Origin: Corydoras sp. C115 | Lineage: Eukaryota > Chordata > Actinopteri > Siluriformes > Callichthyidae | DNA: 64,000 bases | Reading direction: 5' to 3' | Assembly: GCA_019802505.1 (NCBI GenBank) | Contig: JAFMOC010000231.1 | Coordinates: forward strand, 438,501-502,500 | Shown: in pieces, positions 34,330 to 45,555 of the stretch | Layout: every line of letters starts with the position of its first letter | Position numbering within the stretch: position 1 is the stretch's first letter | The notes under the pieces: generated by a model | What the model saw: only the letters and a program-made list of their open reading frames with translations | The model's database searches: none | What the model was told of the DNA's origin: nothing | Made by a program: the position numbers and the translations under genes

Positions 34330-34420
34330 CTCCGGTCAGTGCTGTCACTCAGAATGCACGCGGGCTGACGGCTTTGCGCGCGACACACAACATGGCGTTT
34401 GAAAAGTGAGGCAGCTTCGG
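34330..34420 (+). promoter_or_regulatory. Possible promoter and first exon, low support
   Basis: After the CT repeat, a GC-rich stretch holds ACACAACATGGCGTTTGAAA followed by AGTGAGGC. It reads as a start codon with good context, MAFE, and a donor-like GTGAGG at 34405-34410. No further exons were found, so this is only a candidate. Confidence 0.15.
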
Positions 34421-34559
34421 TCACGTGACTCCGGCGATTAACGCCGCCCAGTCCCAAACGGCTCCGTGTTCCCTAACGAGTGTCCCTAACGAGTGTCCCT
34501 AACGAGGGAGAAACCCCTCCAGAGCGCGTGAACCGCCGGTCTGGGGTTTTTAAAGCGAC

Positions 34560-34620
34560 TTCAGGCGACACGGATTCCAGGTTCGAATCCCAGTCGGGGT
34601 GGAGTTTGGCATGTTCTCGT
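34560..34620 (+). mobile_element. SINE head fragment
   Basis: GGTTCGAATCCCAGTCGGGG with GTGGAGTTTGGCATGTTCTC is the B box plus central block only. Confidence 0.6.
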
Positions 34621-34869
34621 CGACAAAGTGCAGACGACAGAATTCAAAATGAATCGGAGGTGAAAGTTCAGATACGAATAAAACAAATAAAGACGTTTAC
34701 ACGCGATACACAACACAATTCTGAGATCTAGCAAATGTATATATATATATTAATGAACAAACATTTGAATAAAGAATAAACACGTGATTTTCGGGTCTAA
34801 ATTGACAACAGCGACCTCTAAGGCCAAAACACAAATGTAACATTTGTGTTTACATTTGGTCATTAAGTG

Positions 34870-35255
34870 GACACCCAAACCACCGACCTACCACTGAGCT
34901 ACCACCAACCTACCACCGAGCTACAACTGAGCTACAACCAAGCTACCACTGAGCTACCACTGAGCTACCACTAAGCTACCACTGAGCTACCACCGACCTA
35001 CCACCGACCTTCCACTGAGCTACCACCGACCTACCACTAAGCTACCACCGACCTACCACTGAGCTACCACCAACCTACCACCGACCTACCACCGAGCTAC
35101 AACCAAGCTACCACTGAGCTACCACTGAGCTACCACTAAGCTACCACTGAGCTACCACTGAGCTACCACTGAGCTACCACCGACCTACCACTGAGCTACC
35201 ACCGACCTACCACTAAGCTACCACTGAGCTACCACTGACCTACCACTGAGCTACC
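34870..35255 (-). repeat. 11-13-bp minisatellite of tRNA A-box-like units
   Basis: About 32 units on the plus strand mix CTACCACTGAGC and CTACCACCGAC. The minus strand reads TAGCTCAGTGG, an exact match to the tRNA internal A-box pattern, again and again. Upstream, TTTACATTTGGTCATTAAGTG resembles a decayed L2 3' tail, a likely source of the seed. Confidence 0.85.
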
Positions 35256-35259
35256 CCAC

Positions 35260-35620
35260 CCTCGTGTGTTTAAAGCCAGAGAAGGGTGGAGCTTTTAATT
35301 ATTATTGTTAGATTAATTTATGACGTTGCATAACAAACATGTTTATGGAAACAAATCACCTCTCACATTTATTTACCAAATAATAAACTTAATTAATATT
35401 AAATCCATCAATTACGGGATGGGTGGCAACCCGAGATTGTAATTGTAGTTCTATGATTACAGTCATGGATACCTGTTAATGCAGGTGGTGGTATTTGGGT
35501 GGTGGATGATTCTCAGCACTGCGCTACCTTCTGGATGTAGAATCGGAGACAGAAGATCAATCGAGACTGTGTTCTGATCCTCCATCAGTGATACAGGATG
35601 CTGCAGACAGAACGATGGAG

Positions 35621-35653
<33 letters not shown>

Positions 35654-35830
35654 TACCGACATCTATAACACTTTATATGTGTACATACCTCTGTGGGTTT
35701 AACTCCACAACCTCACAAAAAAAGTGAGGATCCCCAGCATCCCAACTTTGAAGCAATGTTGGGGAGAATCCACTAGATGGAGCCAAATGTCAACTTACAC
35801 TTTCACTCTCTCGTTTTATATATATATAAA
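35260..35830. other. Intergenic sequence with a small CA repeat
   Basis: No gene was recognised. A (CA)n tract occupies about 35628-35653. GTGGTGGATGATTCTCAGCACTG recurs in similar form near 44590 (GTGGTGGATGGTTCTCAGCACTG), so an interspersed element is likely here. Confidence 0.4.
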
Positions 35831-35837
35831 ATATATA

Positions 35838-36170
35838 TGGCGCTGGGCAGATACACCCAGGACAGGGCGCCAATCTATCGCTGGGCACACACTCACACAG
35901 ACACGCACGCATACACACTCTATATGGGGCAATTTGGAGAACTCAATTGACTTGATCCATGTTTTTGGACTGTGGGAGGAAACCGGAAAACACCCACGCG
36001 GACACGGGGAGAACATGGAAACTCCACCCAGATGGGGATTCGAACCGGGAATCCCTAGTGCTGAGAGGCGAACGTGCTAAACCACTAAGCCACCGTGCCG
36101 CCCTATGCATATATATATTAATTCATTCATTATCTTCTGCTTAATCCATTACTAGGGTCACGGGGGGAGG
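35838..36170 (-). mobile_element. SINE, minus, plus adjoining SINE tail
   Basis: The copy at 35838-36102 lacks its own 3' tail and ends in a complete head (CTAAGCCACCGTGCCGCC). The tail of another minus copy follows at 36119-36170 (ATTCATTATCTTCTGCTTAA). Confidence 0.75.
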
Positions 36171-36174
36171 GTAC

Positions 36175-36870
36175 AGATCATTCCTAAAAGGTTCCCTGTT
36201 TGCTACCAAAACAGTGCTGACCCAGAGACATGTTCTCCACTAGACCTCTGAAGGTGTGTGGTGCTACCTGTCACCGTGACGTTCTTGTGAATGGCATGGG
36301 CGCAGCCCCCGTGGATCAGGACGTGTTCGTCCAGCACATCTCACAGCTGCTGGATTGAGATCCGTGGAATTTGAAGGTGGAGTCAAGACTTCCACTGGTT
36401 TCTGTTCTCCTGAAACCATCTCAAACCAGGGGGCGCTGTCCTGCTGAGGGGGCCACAGACACCCGCTCGTCAGTTTCCATTAAAGAGAGAACATGGTGTG
36501 GAACCATGCTGAGATCCCGTGTGAGGGGCGAGGTGGTGTAGTCTTTAGCATGTTCTCCTCTCAGGTTTGAATCCTGATCTGGGTGGAGTTTTTATTGTCT
36601 CTCCGGTTTCCTCCCACAGTCCAAAAATATGGATTCAAGGTGAAGTTGCTGCTTTAAATTGCCCCTATCTAAATTGCCCTCTCTGCGTGTGCCAGCGATA
36701 GATTGGCGCCCTCTCCTGGGTGAATCCGCCCAGCCCCCGAAACCTGAAGCAGCGGAGATGATCAGCATGGGAACCCCGACTCTGTGTATCCTCAGCAGTC
36801 TGTTGGACGGGACCACGTGGTCCAGCCTTCACCCCTCACTCACGCGCACCAGTGACCCACATCTGACTGA
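36175..36870 (-). pseudogene. Decayed Tc1/mariner transposase gene with SINE insertion
   Basis: Plus-strand blocks CGTTCGTCCAGCACATCTC, CTGTCCTGCTGAGGGGGCCA and CTGTTGGACGGGACCACGTG, then GTCCAGCCTTCACCCC, follow, in order, the reverse complement of a common fish Tc1 transposase gene. They come from the DDE and helix-turn-helix portions. Frames are broken throughout. A SINE (36524-36740) splits it. Terminal repeats were not identified. Confidence 0.55.
36524..36740 (+). mobile_element. Diverged SINE, plus
   Basis: GAGGTGGTGTAGTCTTTAGC head, TTGAATCC in place of the full B box, then a deletion to CTCCGGTTTCCTCCCACAG and a body ending near CGAAACC. It is older and more diverged than most copies. 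Confidence 0.65.
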
Positions 36871-36879
36871 CCCCCCCGC

Positions 36880-37360
36880 AGGACGGGGCAGCCCCCCCCC
36901 CCCCCGCACGCGCGCGAGTTACAAAGCGGCGCTCGGAATCGTTTTGCTATTCGATTCATTCGATTCACTCGGGCGAGTCCCGCCACGGCGTCGCACCTGC
37001 CGCCGCGCGCTCCCTCAGAGAAGGACCGGAACAGCGGAGGCTCTGCCGGCGGCATCGGAACGTCGACTTCGGCTGAACTGGGTGAGACGGCTGCGCGTCA
37101 CGGCGCGTGGACGCGGGCGCGCGCTCCGGACGCTTTCGTTCGCCGCTCTTTGATCTCTCGCGGTCTTTTCTCTTTGATCTGTTTATAAACAAACTTCTGT
37201 GTTTACAACAAGTTAATTAATAATTATTTTAATTAATTAAAAACAATTAATAATCTTTATTCAGACTTTTAATAACGAACTTCATTCCGTGGTCAGCGCG
37301 CGGGTCACGTGACCTGCTCGGTCCACACCTGGATGAGCCATAACAGCTGAGAATATTAAT
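36880..37360 (+). other. GC-rich stretch, possible 5' non-coding exon of kcnv1
   Basis: A CpG-rich segment at 36900-37140 ends with a donor-like CTGGGTGAGACGG at about 37078. The kcnv1 coding exon is preceded by an acceptor (CTCTGTTTAG, 39492), so a spliced 5' UTR starting here is possible. This is inference only. Confidence 0.25.
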
Positions 37361-37699
37361 ATTAATATGCACCACGTGACCCGAGACCCTCACGATGTCG
37401 GGGACCCGATGTTTTGTGGGCTCTCCTATGAGAGCAGTGGGGCCTGTCCCGGCGGTTGGGGCCTGTCCCGGCGGATGGGGCCACGTCTGCGTCACAGCAG
37501 CAGTCACGCACGTGAGCCGATATTCAAATCGGCTGGATTTTTGTTGTGAACCTTATTTAAATGGGTTTGGCATCCAGATCTCAGTCAAATCTGCAACACC
37601 GAGCCTCGAACCCGAGCCCTGCATCAGCCCCCAGCTCAGAACATCACCGAGCTCCCGGCACCGGCACCGGTCAGCGAACTAACCTGATCCAACAGAACA

Positions 37700-38985
37700 T
37701 TTACAGTATTACAGTAGTTGTGGCAACCAATGTTGATGAGGAATTATATTAGTCATAGCAACCGTGCTTTATGAGTAATTATAGCAGTTGTGGCAACAGG
37801 ATTATTGTAGTCATGGCAACTGTTGTTCATTAGGGATTATAGTACCATAGTTAATGAGGGATTATAGTAGTCATGGCAACCATAGTTTATGATGGAATAT
37901 GGTAGTCAAGGCAACTGTAGTTTACAAGGGATTATAGTAGTCATGGCAACCATAGTGTATTAGGGATTATAGTAGTCATGGCAACCGTAGTGTATTAGGG
38001 ATTATAGTAGTCATGGCAACCGTAGTTTACAAGGGATTATAGTAGTCATGGCAACCGTAGTGTATTAGGGATTATAGTAGTCATGGCAACCGTAGTTTAC
38101 AAGGGATTATAGTAGTCATGGCAACCGTAGTGTATTAGGGATTATAGTAGTCATGGCAACCGTAGTTTACAAGGGATTATAGTAGTCATGGCAACCGTAG
38201 TGTATTAGGGATTATAGTAGTCATGGCAACCGTAGTGTATTAGGGATTATAGTAGTCATGGCAACCGTAGTTTACAAGGGATTATAGTAGTCATTGCAAC
38301 CGTAGTGTATTAGGGATTATAGTAGTCATGGCAACCGTAGTTTACAAGGGATTATAGTAGTCATGGCAACCATAGTGTATTAGGGATTATAGTAGTCATG
38401 GCAACTGTAGTGTATTAGGGATTGTAGTAGTCATGGCAACCGTAGTATTAGGGATTATAGTAGTCATGGCAACCGTAGTGTATTAGGGATTATAGTAGTC
38501 ATGGCAACCGTAGTTTACAAGGGATTATAGTAGTTATGGCAACCGTAGTGTATTAGGGATTATAGTAGTCATGGCAACCGTAGTTTACAAGGGATTATAG
38601 TAGTCATGGCAACCGTAGTGTATTAGGGATTATAGTAGTCATGGCAACTGTAGTGTAGGGATTATAGTAGTCATGGCAACCGTAGTTTACAAGGGATTTA
38701 GTAGTCACGGCAACCGTAGTGTATTAGGGATTATAGTAGTCATGGCAACCATAGTTTACAAGGGATTATAGTAGTCATGGCAACCATAGTGTATTAGGGA
38801 TTATAGTAGTCATGGCAACTGTAGTGTAGGGATTATAGTAGTCATGGCAACCGTAGTTTAAAAGGGATTTAGTAGTCACGGCAACCGTAGTGTATTAGGG
38901 ATTATAGTAGTCATGGCAACCGTAGTTTACAAGGGATTATAGAAGTCATGGCAACCATAGTGTATGAGGTATTAAAGTAGTCATA
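37700..38985 (+). repeat. 35-bp minisatellite with X-box-like site in each unit, upstream of kcnv1
   Basis: Roughly 35 units of GGGATTATAGTAGTCATGG plus CAACCGTAGTGTATTA or CAACCGTAGTTTACAA. The two endings often alternate, giving a 70-bp dimer. About 28 units keep GTAGTCATGGCAAC intact, 12 of 14 matches to the RFX X-box palindrome GTTGCCATGGCAAC with a complete right half. Confidence 0.95.
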
Positions 38986-39492
38986 AATAAAAAAAAGTAA
39001 AATAAATAAATAAATTTAAGAAACATTAAATAAATAATGAAGTTTTAAAGGTGAATTGCAAATTCAGTGGAGGACTGAACGGAGGACACAGCGGGTTCTG
39101 ATCTCGGGGGGGGGGGGGGGGGGGGTTGGTTCCTCAGATGTGATTAAATGTGCAGGTTGAGAGGAACATGGACGGTTTGTGGAACGTCTCAGAGCTGCTT
39201 TAATATTTCAATGAGAACACAGCAGCAGAAGTAGGACACGTCCCGTCAGGAGGCGGGGGACATGCGCTGCTCATTCACAGGGTTCTCCAAGGTCACACAA
39301 GCATCTCTGTTCTCTCGATGTGGGACGAACTTTCCCAGGTAGCACAGGGGTGCGGGTCAGTTCCGGCGGGGAAACGTCACTGCCGCCCCCTTGGGGTGGG
39401 CCGGGTGAAAACGGGGGACGAGGGCCGGGATCATTTTGCGATCTGGCGTCCTCTCCTCAAGCTTCTAACTCGTTCTGTTGTCTCTGTTTAGG
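38986..39492. other. Sequence just upstream of kcnv1
   Basis: AT-rich at first, then a G tract (about 39107-39125) and mixed sequence up to the acceptor-like CTCTGTTTAG at 39492. No ORF was recognised. Confidence 0.5.
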
Positions 39493-39509
39493 TCACGATC
39501 CAGAACGCT

Positions 39510-42221
39510 ATGATCAGCGGTGCGTGGGGCGGGGCCGAGGTCTGCGGCGACGGCGCGTCCGTCTCGTCCTTGGATTCCAGCGTCTTTTTCAGCGGCCGTT
39601 CTCCGGCCGTGGACGACCCTCTGGATCTCTTCATCGTCAACGTCGGGGGCAGCCGGTACCTCCTATCCCAGCAGCTCCTGGCCTCGCACCCGGAGACGCG
39701 CCTGGGCAAGCTGGCCCGGTCCACCCGGGACTCGGCCCTGGAGCTGTGCGACGACGCCGACTTCCTGGAAAACGAGTTCTTCTTTGACCGCAGCTCGCAG
39801 ACGTTCCAGTACGTCATGAACTTCTACAAGACGGGACACCTCCATGTGAGAGAGGAGCTCTGCGTCTTCTCCTTCCTGCAGGAGATCGAGTACTGGGGGA
39901 TCGACGAGCTCCGCATCGGGAGCTGCTGCAAGGACAGGTACTACCGCAAAAAGGACTCGGACGAAACCCTGGACCTCACCAAGGAGGTGGAGACGTTGGA
40001 CGGCGAGGGCGAGGACTTCTCCGGAGCGCTGTGCCCGGACGTCCGGCGGTTCCTCTGGGACCTGATGGAGAGGCCGGACTCGTCGAAGGCAGCCAGGGTC
40101 TTCGGGAGCCTGTCGATGTTCTTGGTGTTGGTGTCCATCATGAACATGGCCCTGATTTCTCTGGACGTCTCCGTCAGTGGCGCCCCCCTGCTGGACGTTC
40201 TGGAGTACGTCTGCATCGTGTGGTTCTCGGCCGAGCTGCTGCTCAGGTTCCTGTGCGTGAGGGACAAGTGGAGGTTCAGCAAAAGTGTGGTGAACCTCAT
40301 CGACCTGCTGGCCATCCTGCCCTTCTACGTCACCCTCGCCGTGGAGAGCCTGCATGGTGGCGCCACCGAGCTGGAGAACGTGGGCCGTGTGGTGCAGGTC
40401 CTGCGACTCATGAGGGCGCTCCGGATGCTCAAACTCGGGCGCCATTCAACAGGTAACTGCGCTCGCGTACCACGATGTGTCTGAGGCAGGGCAGGTACCG
40501 GACACCCGTATCCACGTTGGACCTCGATAGCGTGCAGATGTGGGCCACATCTGGCCGAGTAGGGGAACTGCAAGTCCACTGTTGGTCCCCAAACCCATTT
40601 GGTCAACGTTGGGTTGTTCTGCGTCTGGTAAAGATTTGGTAGCTCTACCTGCATGAGGGCCACTTCTGGCCCTAATCTCTTGCATGCGGGGCCCTTGGGG
40701 GGGTCCCTTGGGGGGTGGTTCCGTTGTTAAGTCCCGTTAATTCCTGCGGCAGGTGGGCCAGGTTTGAAACGGGGCATGACCACCAAATGATCCAGAAGGT
40801 TTGGGCGCCAGAACCCAGAACAGCATTTGCATGACGTTTGAATATTCCTCCGATCCCCCTGCTGCATTCTGCCGCCGTCCTCGGGTGACCAATCAGATCG
40901 CAGAGCCCCACAGAGATATGACCACGCCCCTTTATCCAATAGAGTGGGGGGGACTGAGGCATGGAAAGTGGATATGTTTTATCTACCCTCTTAATGACCT
41001 GCCCACTCATCCATCCACCCACCCACTCACCCACCCAACCAACCATCCACTCATCCACCCAACCAACCATCAATCTATCTATCCACCCACCCAACCAACC
41101 ATCCATACAACCAATCATCCACCCATTCATCTGTCCACCCACCCATCCATCAATATGTTTATCCACTAATTCACTCAACCACACACTCATCTATTCACCC
41201 AACCAACCAACCATCCACCCATCCATCTGTCCACCATCCACCCAACCACCCACTCATTCATCCACCAAACCAACCAATCATCCACTCATACACCTGTCCA
41301 TCCATCCATTCACTCATCCATCCACCAAACTAACCATCCAGCCAACCATCCACACATTCATCTGTCCATCCACTCGTCCATCCATTTATTCATACACCCA
41401 CCCATTCACCCACTAAACCAACCATCCATACTCCCACCCACTCCATTCACTCATCCATCCAACCATCCATTCATCCATCAATCCATTGACAATCCATCCT
41501 CCATTGACACAACTATCCTCCCACCCCCCCCCCCCCACTCATCCATCCACCCCCCCACCACCCACTCATCCAGCCACCGGTCCGTGGGTGCAGAGTGGAT
41601 CTATCAGGGGTGGTTTTGTATGAATCTGTTGGAGTTCTGTTGGTGTGGGTTCTGCACCCCTGTACGATGTTCTGACCAAACGTCCTCCGGTTCTCGTCAG
41701 GTCTGAAGTCGTTGGGCTTGACCATCGCTCAGTGCTACGAGGAGGTGGGGCTGCTGATGCTCTTCCTGTCGGTCGGAATCTCCATCTTCGCCACGCTGGA
41801 GTATGCCATCGAGCACGACGCGCCCGGCACCACCTTCACCAACGTGCCCTGCGCCTGGTGGTGGGCCACCACCTCCATGACCACCGTGGGCTACGGGGAC
41901 GTCCGGCCGGACACGCCCATGGGCAAGGTCCTGGCCTTCGCCTGCATCCTGTCGGGCATCCTCATCCTCGCCCTGCCCATCGCCATCATCAACGACCGCT
42001 TCTCCGCCTGCTACGTCACCCTGAAGATCAAAGAGGCGGCGCTGCGGCACGGCGAGGCCCTCAAACGCCTGGCGCGCAACTCCACCCACGAGGACACGCC
42101 CACTAGCGCCGGGCTCAACCTGCGCGACGCCTACGCCCGCAGCGTCCTGGAAATGATGCGTCTGCAGGGGCGGGGCCGGGCCAGCACCCGCAGCAGCGCC
42201 GGGGACGACCTCTGGTGGTAG
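39510..42221 (+). CDS. kcnv1: Voltage-gated K+ channel modulatory subunit Kv8.1 (487 aa, 2 coding exons)
   Basis: Silent Kv subunit that does not form channels alone but joins Kv2-type subunits and changes their gating at the neuronal membrane (family knowledge). Exons 39510-40452 and 41701-42221 join in phase 1 (1464 nt). T1 tetramerisation domain at about 38-135 (DLFIVNVGGSRY to EIEYWGIDE); S1 196-220; S2 229-250; S3 258-280; S4 290-311 with R293, R299, R302, R305, K308 and R311; S5 330-350; pore helix CAWWWATTSMT and filter TVGYGD (376-381); S6 386-412 with LPIAIIN, lacking the P-x-P kink of ordinary Kv channels, as in Kv8.1. The C-terminal RASTRSSAGDDLWW is the Kv8.1 signature and separates it from kcnv2, kcns and kcng. 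The intron holds a tetranucleotide array. A spliced 5' UTR is possible. Confidence 0.94.
40985..41580 (+). repeat. (CATC/CACC)n tetranucleotide repeat in kcnv1 intron
   Basis: Imperfect CATC, CACC and AACC tetranucleotides with ATTCATC interruptions fill about 600 bp of the single intron between the coding exons. Confidence 0.9.
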
Positions 42222-42267
42222 AGACGCCGAACTGCATCACGATGTCATTCTGTAGTCCTCGTTATCC

Positions 42268-42277
42268 CCATATATGG
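42268..42277. promoter_or_regulatory. Perfect CArG box CCATATATGG (kcnv1 3' UTR)
   Basis: CC(A/T)6GG core, the SRF/MADS-box binding consensus. It is embedded in TTATCCCCATATATGGTG, similar to the other copies listed, so it may belong to a dispersed repeat and not a functional SRF site. Confidence 0.5.
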
Positions 42278-42438
42278 TGTTCGGGGGTCCACGCGGTACA
42301 TTCATTGGCCTCCATCACGTTCCGCTCAGTAAATCTGTACGGAACCTGATTCGCGGTGTTCTTCGTGCGTTCGTATCGCGTCGTGGTTCGATGTTTACGT
42401 GTAGCACTGTTACTATGACGACTCTCAAAGCACCTCGT

Positions 42439-42444
42439 AATAAA
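42439..42444 (+). terminator. kcnv1: Polyadenylation signal of kcnv1
   Basis: AATAAA in TCGTAATAAAGC, 218 bp past the stop codon, with no closer canonical signal. It implies a short 3' UTR ending near 42460. Confidence 0.55.
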
Positions 42445-42495
42445 GCACTGAGTCGCGTTGTCATCTTGTAGTCACTGCTGCCATGTCGGCGATGC

Positions 42496-42505
42496 CCATA
42501 TATGG
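42496..42505. promoter_or_regulatory. Perfect CArG box CCATATATGG
   Basis: Second occurrence, in GATGCCCATATATGGTAATC, 228 bp after the first and with the same flanking GCCC. Confidence 0.5.
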
Positions 42506-42829
42506 TAATCAGGTTATAATATATATATATTTATATGTATAAAAACCCGATACGTTTTCGTCACTGTACGTTTAGTTACTTACTTTTAGTAATTGAAATT
42601 GTAATCGCAGCTAACGGCTACTGCCAACTGACCTGCCGCCGTTTGACTGACAGCTTCCCGAACAAATCGGCAGGGTTCGCAACTCATTAAAACGTTCGTC
42701 CGTTTAACGTTATTTATTTGTATATGTATTTTAAAGCCTAGCTACGTTACGTTAAAGCATAACAACGAGGACGACGGTGTTGTTTTTCTGTCGTTTACCT
42801 TTTTTAATACTTTTCTGTGAAGTACGCAG

Positions 42830-43810
42830 TGATAAACCGCCGTAGTCCCGCCTACACACCGCTGTAGCTAAGCGTTAGCTCACATGCTAAAATATTTGTA
42901 AACAACGTAATTTAGAGGATTTGCCGAGTCGGATGTACCAAATACTGTATCGTACGCATTTCGTAGGATTTTATTCGCTTCCAGCTTCGTATTATTAAAA
43001 AATCTAAATGGTAATGCGGTCGCCGTTCCGAATTAAGTTTTTATTTAGTATTTTGAATTAATTTCCTTTCCTGTATGCGTAAAAATAAAGCAACAGAAGA
43101 ACGATGCCGCCTCCGTAGCCCCGCCTTAAACCGGTGTAGCTAACTAAAATTAATTTACTAGCGCAGTAGCATTAGCTCATTGAATAAAACGTTGTCGTTG
43201 GGACTTTTAAACAACATAAAATCATACTGTATTCCGTATCGTACGCAAACACACAGCAATGTGCGTTTTATAGGATTTTATTCACGACGAGCTTAAATGT
43301 AAAATATAAACGATAATGACATCGCATAAATTGTAGACAAGAACAAGAACAAGAGAAGAGAACCCACAGAACGAAAAGACCGCATAACCGCCTTACAACG
43401 ATATAACTAAAATTAATTTACTAGCGCAGTAGCAGTTGTTCATTTCGTATTGGTGTTAGGACTTTTAAACAACATCATTTTGAGGATCTGTGGGGTATCG
43501 CATCACGCGCAAACGAACTCGGTTATAAGCCTTTTAACGGATATTTTATTCGTTACGAGCTTCGTATTATTGAAAATTGTAAACGGTAACGACATCACCT
43601 AAAATGTTTTCATGTTACGTTAACAGAACATCTCGTCGTTCCTGTCCTCGCCGTGCTCGCCGTGCTCTCCGTAACCGCGCCAGTGTAGCTAACTCAAATT
43701 TATTTACTATCGCAGTAGCTTTAGTTCGTTTGCGTAAATAAACGTATAAATGTTGGCGTTATGGCTCATAAACAACGTCGTTCATTTACAATATTAAGTT
43801 GCGTATCGGA
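42830..43810. repeat. Diverged ~270-bp tandem repeat, four units
   Basis: Units share GTGTAGCTAACTAAAATTAA, TTTACTAGCGCAGTAGC, ACTTTTAAACAACAT and GGATTTTATTCG. Matching points at about 42866, 43134, 43405 and 43684 give periods of 268-279 bp. AT-rich with no ORF. Confidence 0.75.
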
Positions 43811-43889
43811 GGTTCTGAACTTATTTATTTATTTGTTTACATTAGCGTTTTTTGGAACGCCACGTTTGTTCCTATTGAAACTCGACGTA

Positions 43890-43899
43890 CCATATATGG
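43890..43899. promoter_or_regulatory. Perfect CArG box CCATATATGG
   Basis: Here the repeat context is inverted. The minus strand reads GTTACGCCCATATATGGTAC, nearly the same as the copy at 52318. Confidence 0.5.
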
Positions 43900-44034
43900 G
43901 CGTAACCAACACGGTGCCGATGACATCGTGACAACACGACTTCAGAGGCCTATCCCGTCAGCTGGGTTTGATATGGAGATGTCCACACACATTTGGTCGT
44001 AGATGGAGGTCGTACGGTGGAACGTAATTAAATC

Positions 44035-44112
44035 AGTAATTAAATCAGTAATTAAATTAGTAATTAAATCAGTAATTAAATCAGTAATTAAATTAGTAAT
44101 TAAATGATTAAT
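44035..44112 (+). repeat. 12-bp tandem repeat TAATTAAATCAG
   Basis: Six to seven units (TAATTAAATCAG or TAATTAAATTAG) in 78 bp. Confidence 0.9.
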
Positions 44113-45555
44113 TAAAGGAATGTCTTTTCTTCCTCCACCTGTTCGGTGTCTATGTTCCGGAGACGTCCACGTCCACCGCGTTATTTTTAGACCGTCGTCT
44201 AGACGTGACATCAACAATTTTAACGTTAACAGACGCCTTCGCGGTTCTCCGTGGTTCTCCGCTGCGTGTTCTGCTCGTGTCTTCGTCCCGCGTCTCGTTG
44301 TGTGCTCAGGGATTTGGGTGGAGGATTTGGAGCGCGCGGTTTGTTCCGGATGTGATATAAATAACCATCTGAAGTTGTTTGATGTGGATCTTCAGATGTT
44401 CCGTCACTCCCCGCTGACCACGTTCTCCTCACGTTCTCCATCGCATCACCTCCACCTCCCATAAAGATGGGGTCTGTAGTCCTACAGTTCCACTCTGTAG
44501 TCCATCTGTTCCTCTCTCTAACAGACTCTGTTCGTCCACTTTGGTATGTTCTCTCAACATTAGAACCCCACAGAGCAGGTGTCATTAGGGTGGTGGATGG
44601 TTCTCAGCACTGCAGTCACACTGACGTGGTGGTGCAGGTGTGCGGCTGGAGTTTAAACCCTGGATCCACAAACGGCACATTAACCTCAGGGGTGGGCCGG
44701 ATGTGGCCCCGGGGCCGTAGAAATGCCCATCGTCATCATCAGCGTTTTATTTGTTGTTGTTGCTGTAGCTACATTATTATTATTAATATTATTATTATTA
44801 ATAGCTCGTGTTCCAGAGCGCCATGTTGGGATGTTGTTTCACAAACTATGTTGTTTATAAAAAAGGGGCGTGGCCTCCGTTTACTCAACTCTTTTAAGTG
44901 ATATAAAAAAAAAACGGCGACGTTCCCTTCTTCTCAATTTTTTTAAAATTTATTTTAATCGTGCCTCCCTCTGCATGGGGGGGGTGAGTGGGGGTGGGGC
45001 AGCAGGAGTCATAGCGCCACCACCATTCCGTACGCCCGGCGGCGGGGTTCCTGTATACAGTTCAGGTTCAGGGCGGCGTGCAGTAAGTCGCTAACCCGTC
45101 GCTGGTTGTTGAGGGTTACGTCATTAATACAGACGGCGTGTTCCATGACGACAGCAGGACAGTGGGCGGCGCCACCTGCAGGTGAGACGGCACACTGCGA
45201 GATGAACAGCGACGTCGGCAGGTGTTTCCGGTCCTCACGGCGCCGCGCCGTTCCATTTTTACCTCCTCGCTGAAGAGCGGGCATCCCCCCCCACACGTCC
45301 CCCCCCCACCAGACACTGACCACGGGGAGAGTGATAAATGAGTGTGAGACCTGCGCTCAGAAATAGGTCAGCCACTCAGGAAGCTCCGCCCCCCGGTCCT
45401 CACGGGGGCGCTGTTACACCAACTGTGACGGGGAAAGCATTCAGACCTTTAAAAAGAGTCAAACATCCAGAAGCTGCATCAACTCGGTTAACTGATTCCC
45501 TCATTATGACATCATAACGACATCATCCACCTGTTATCCTCTGATTGAATCTCCA
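44113..45555. other. Gene-poor intergenic stretch
   Basis: It contains an ATT-rich tract (44770-44805) and a G-rich patch (44975-45000). A minus-strand segment near 45180-45060 has an acceptor-like CACCTGCAG followed by about 40 open codons starting MEHAVCINDV. It is not recognised as a known protein and has no partner exon, so I do not call it a gene. Confidence 0.4.

Noticed and set aside
37700..38985. CRISPR-like regular repeat of 35 bp
   Set aside because: Units abut without unique spacers and the context is a vertebrate genome; it is a minisatellite.
39510..42221. Assignment of the channel to kcnb, kcns or kcnv2
   Set aside because: The C-terminal RASTRSSAGDDLWW, the LPIAIIND S6 and the TIAQCYEEVGLL segment fit Kv8.1 better than the other silent or Kv2 subunits.
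45009..45323. Minus-strand exon candidate opening MEHAVCINDV
   Set aside because: It has an acceptor-like site but no recognised protein family, no partner exon and no clear donor.
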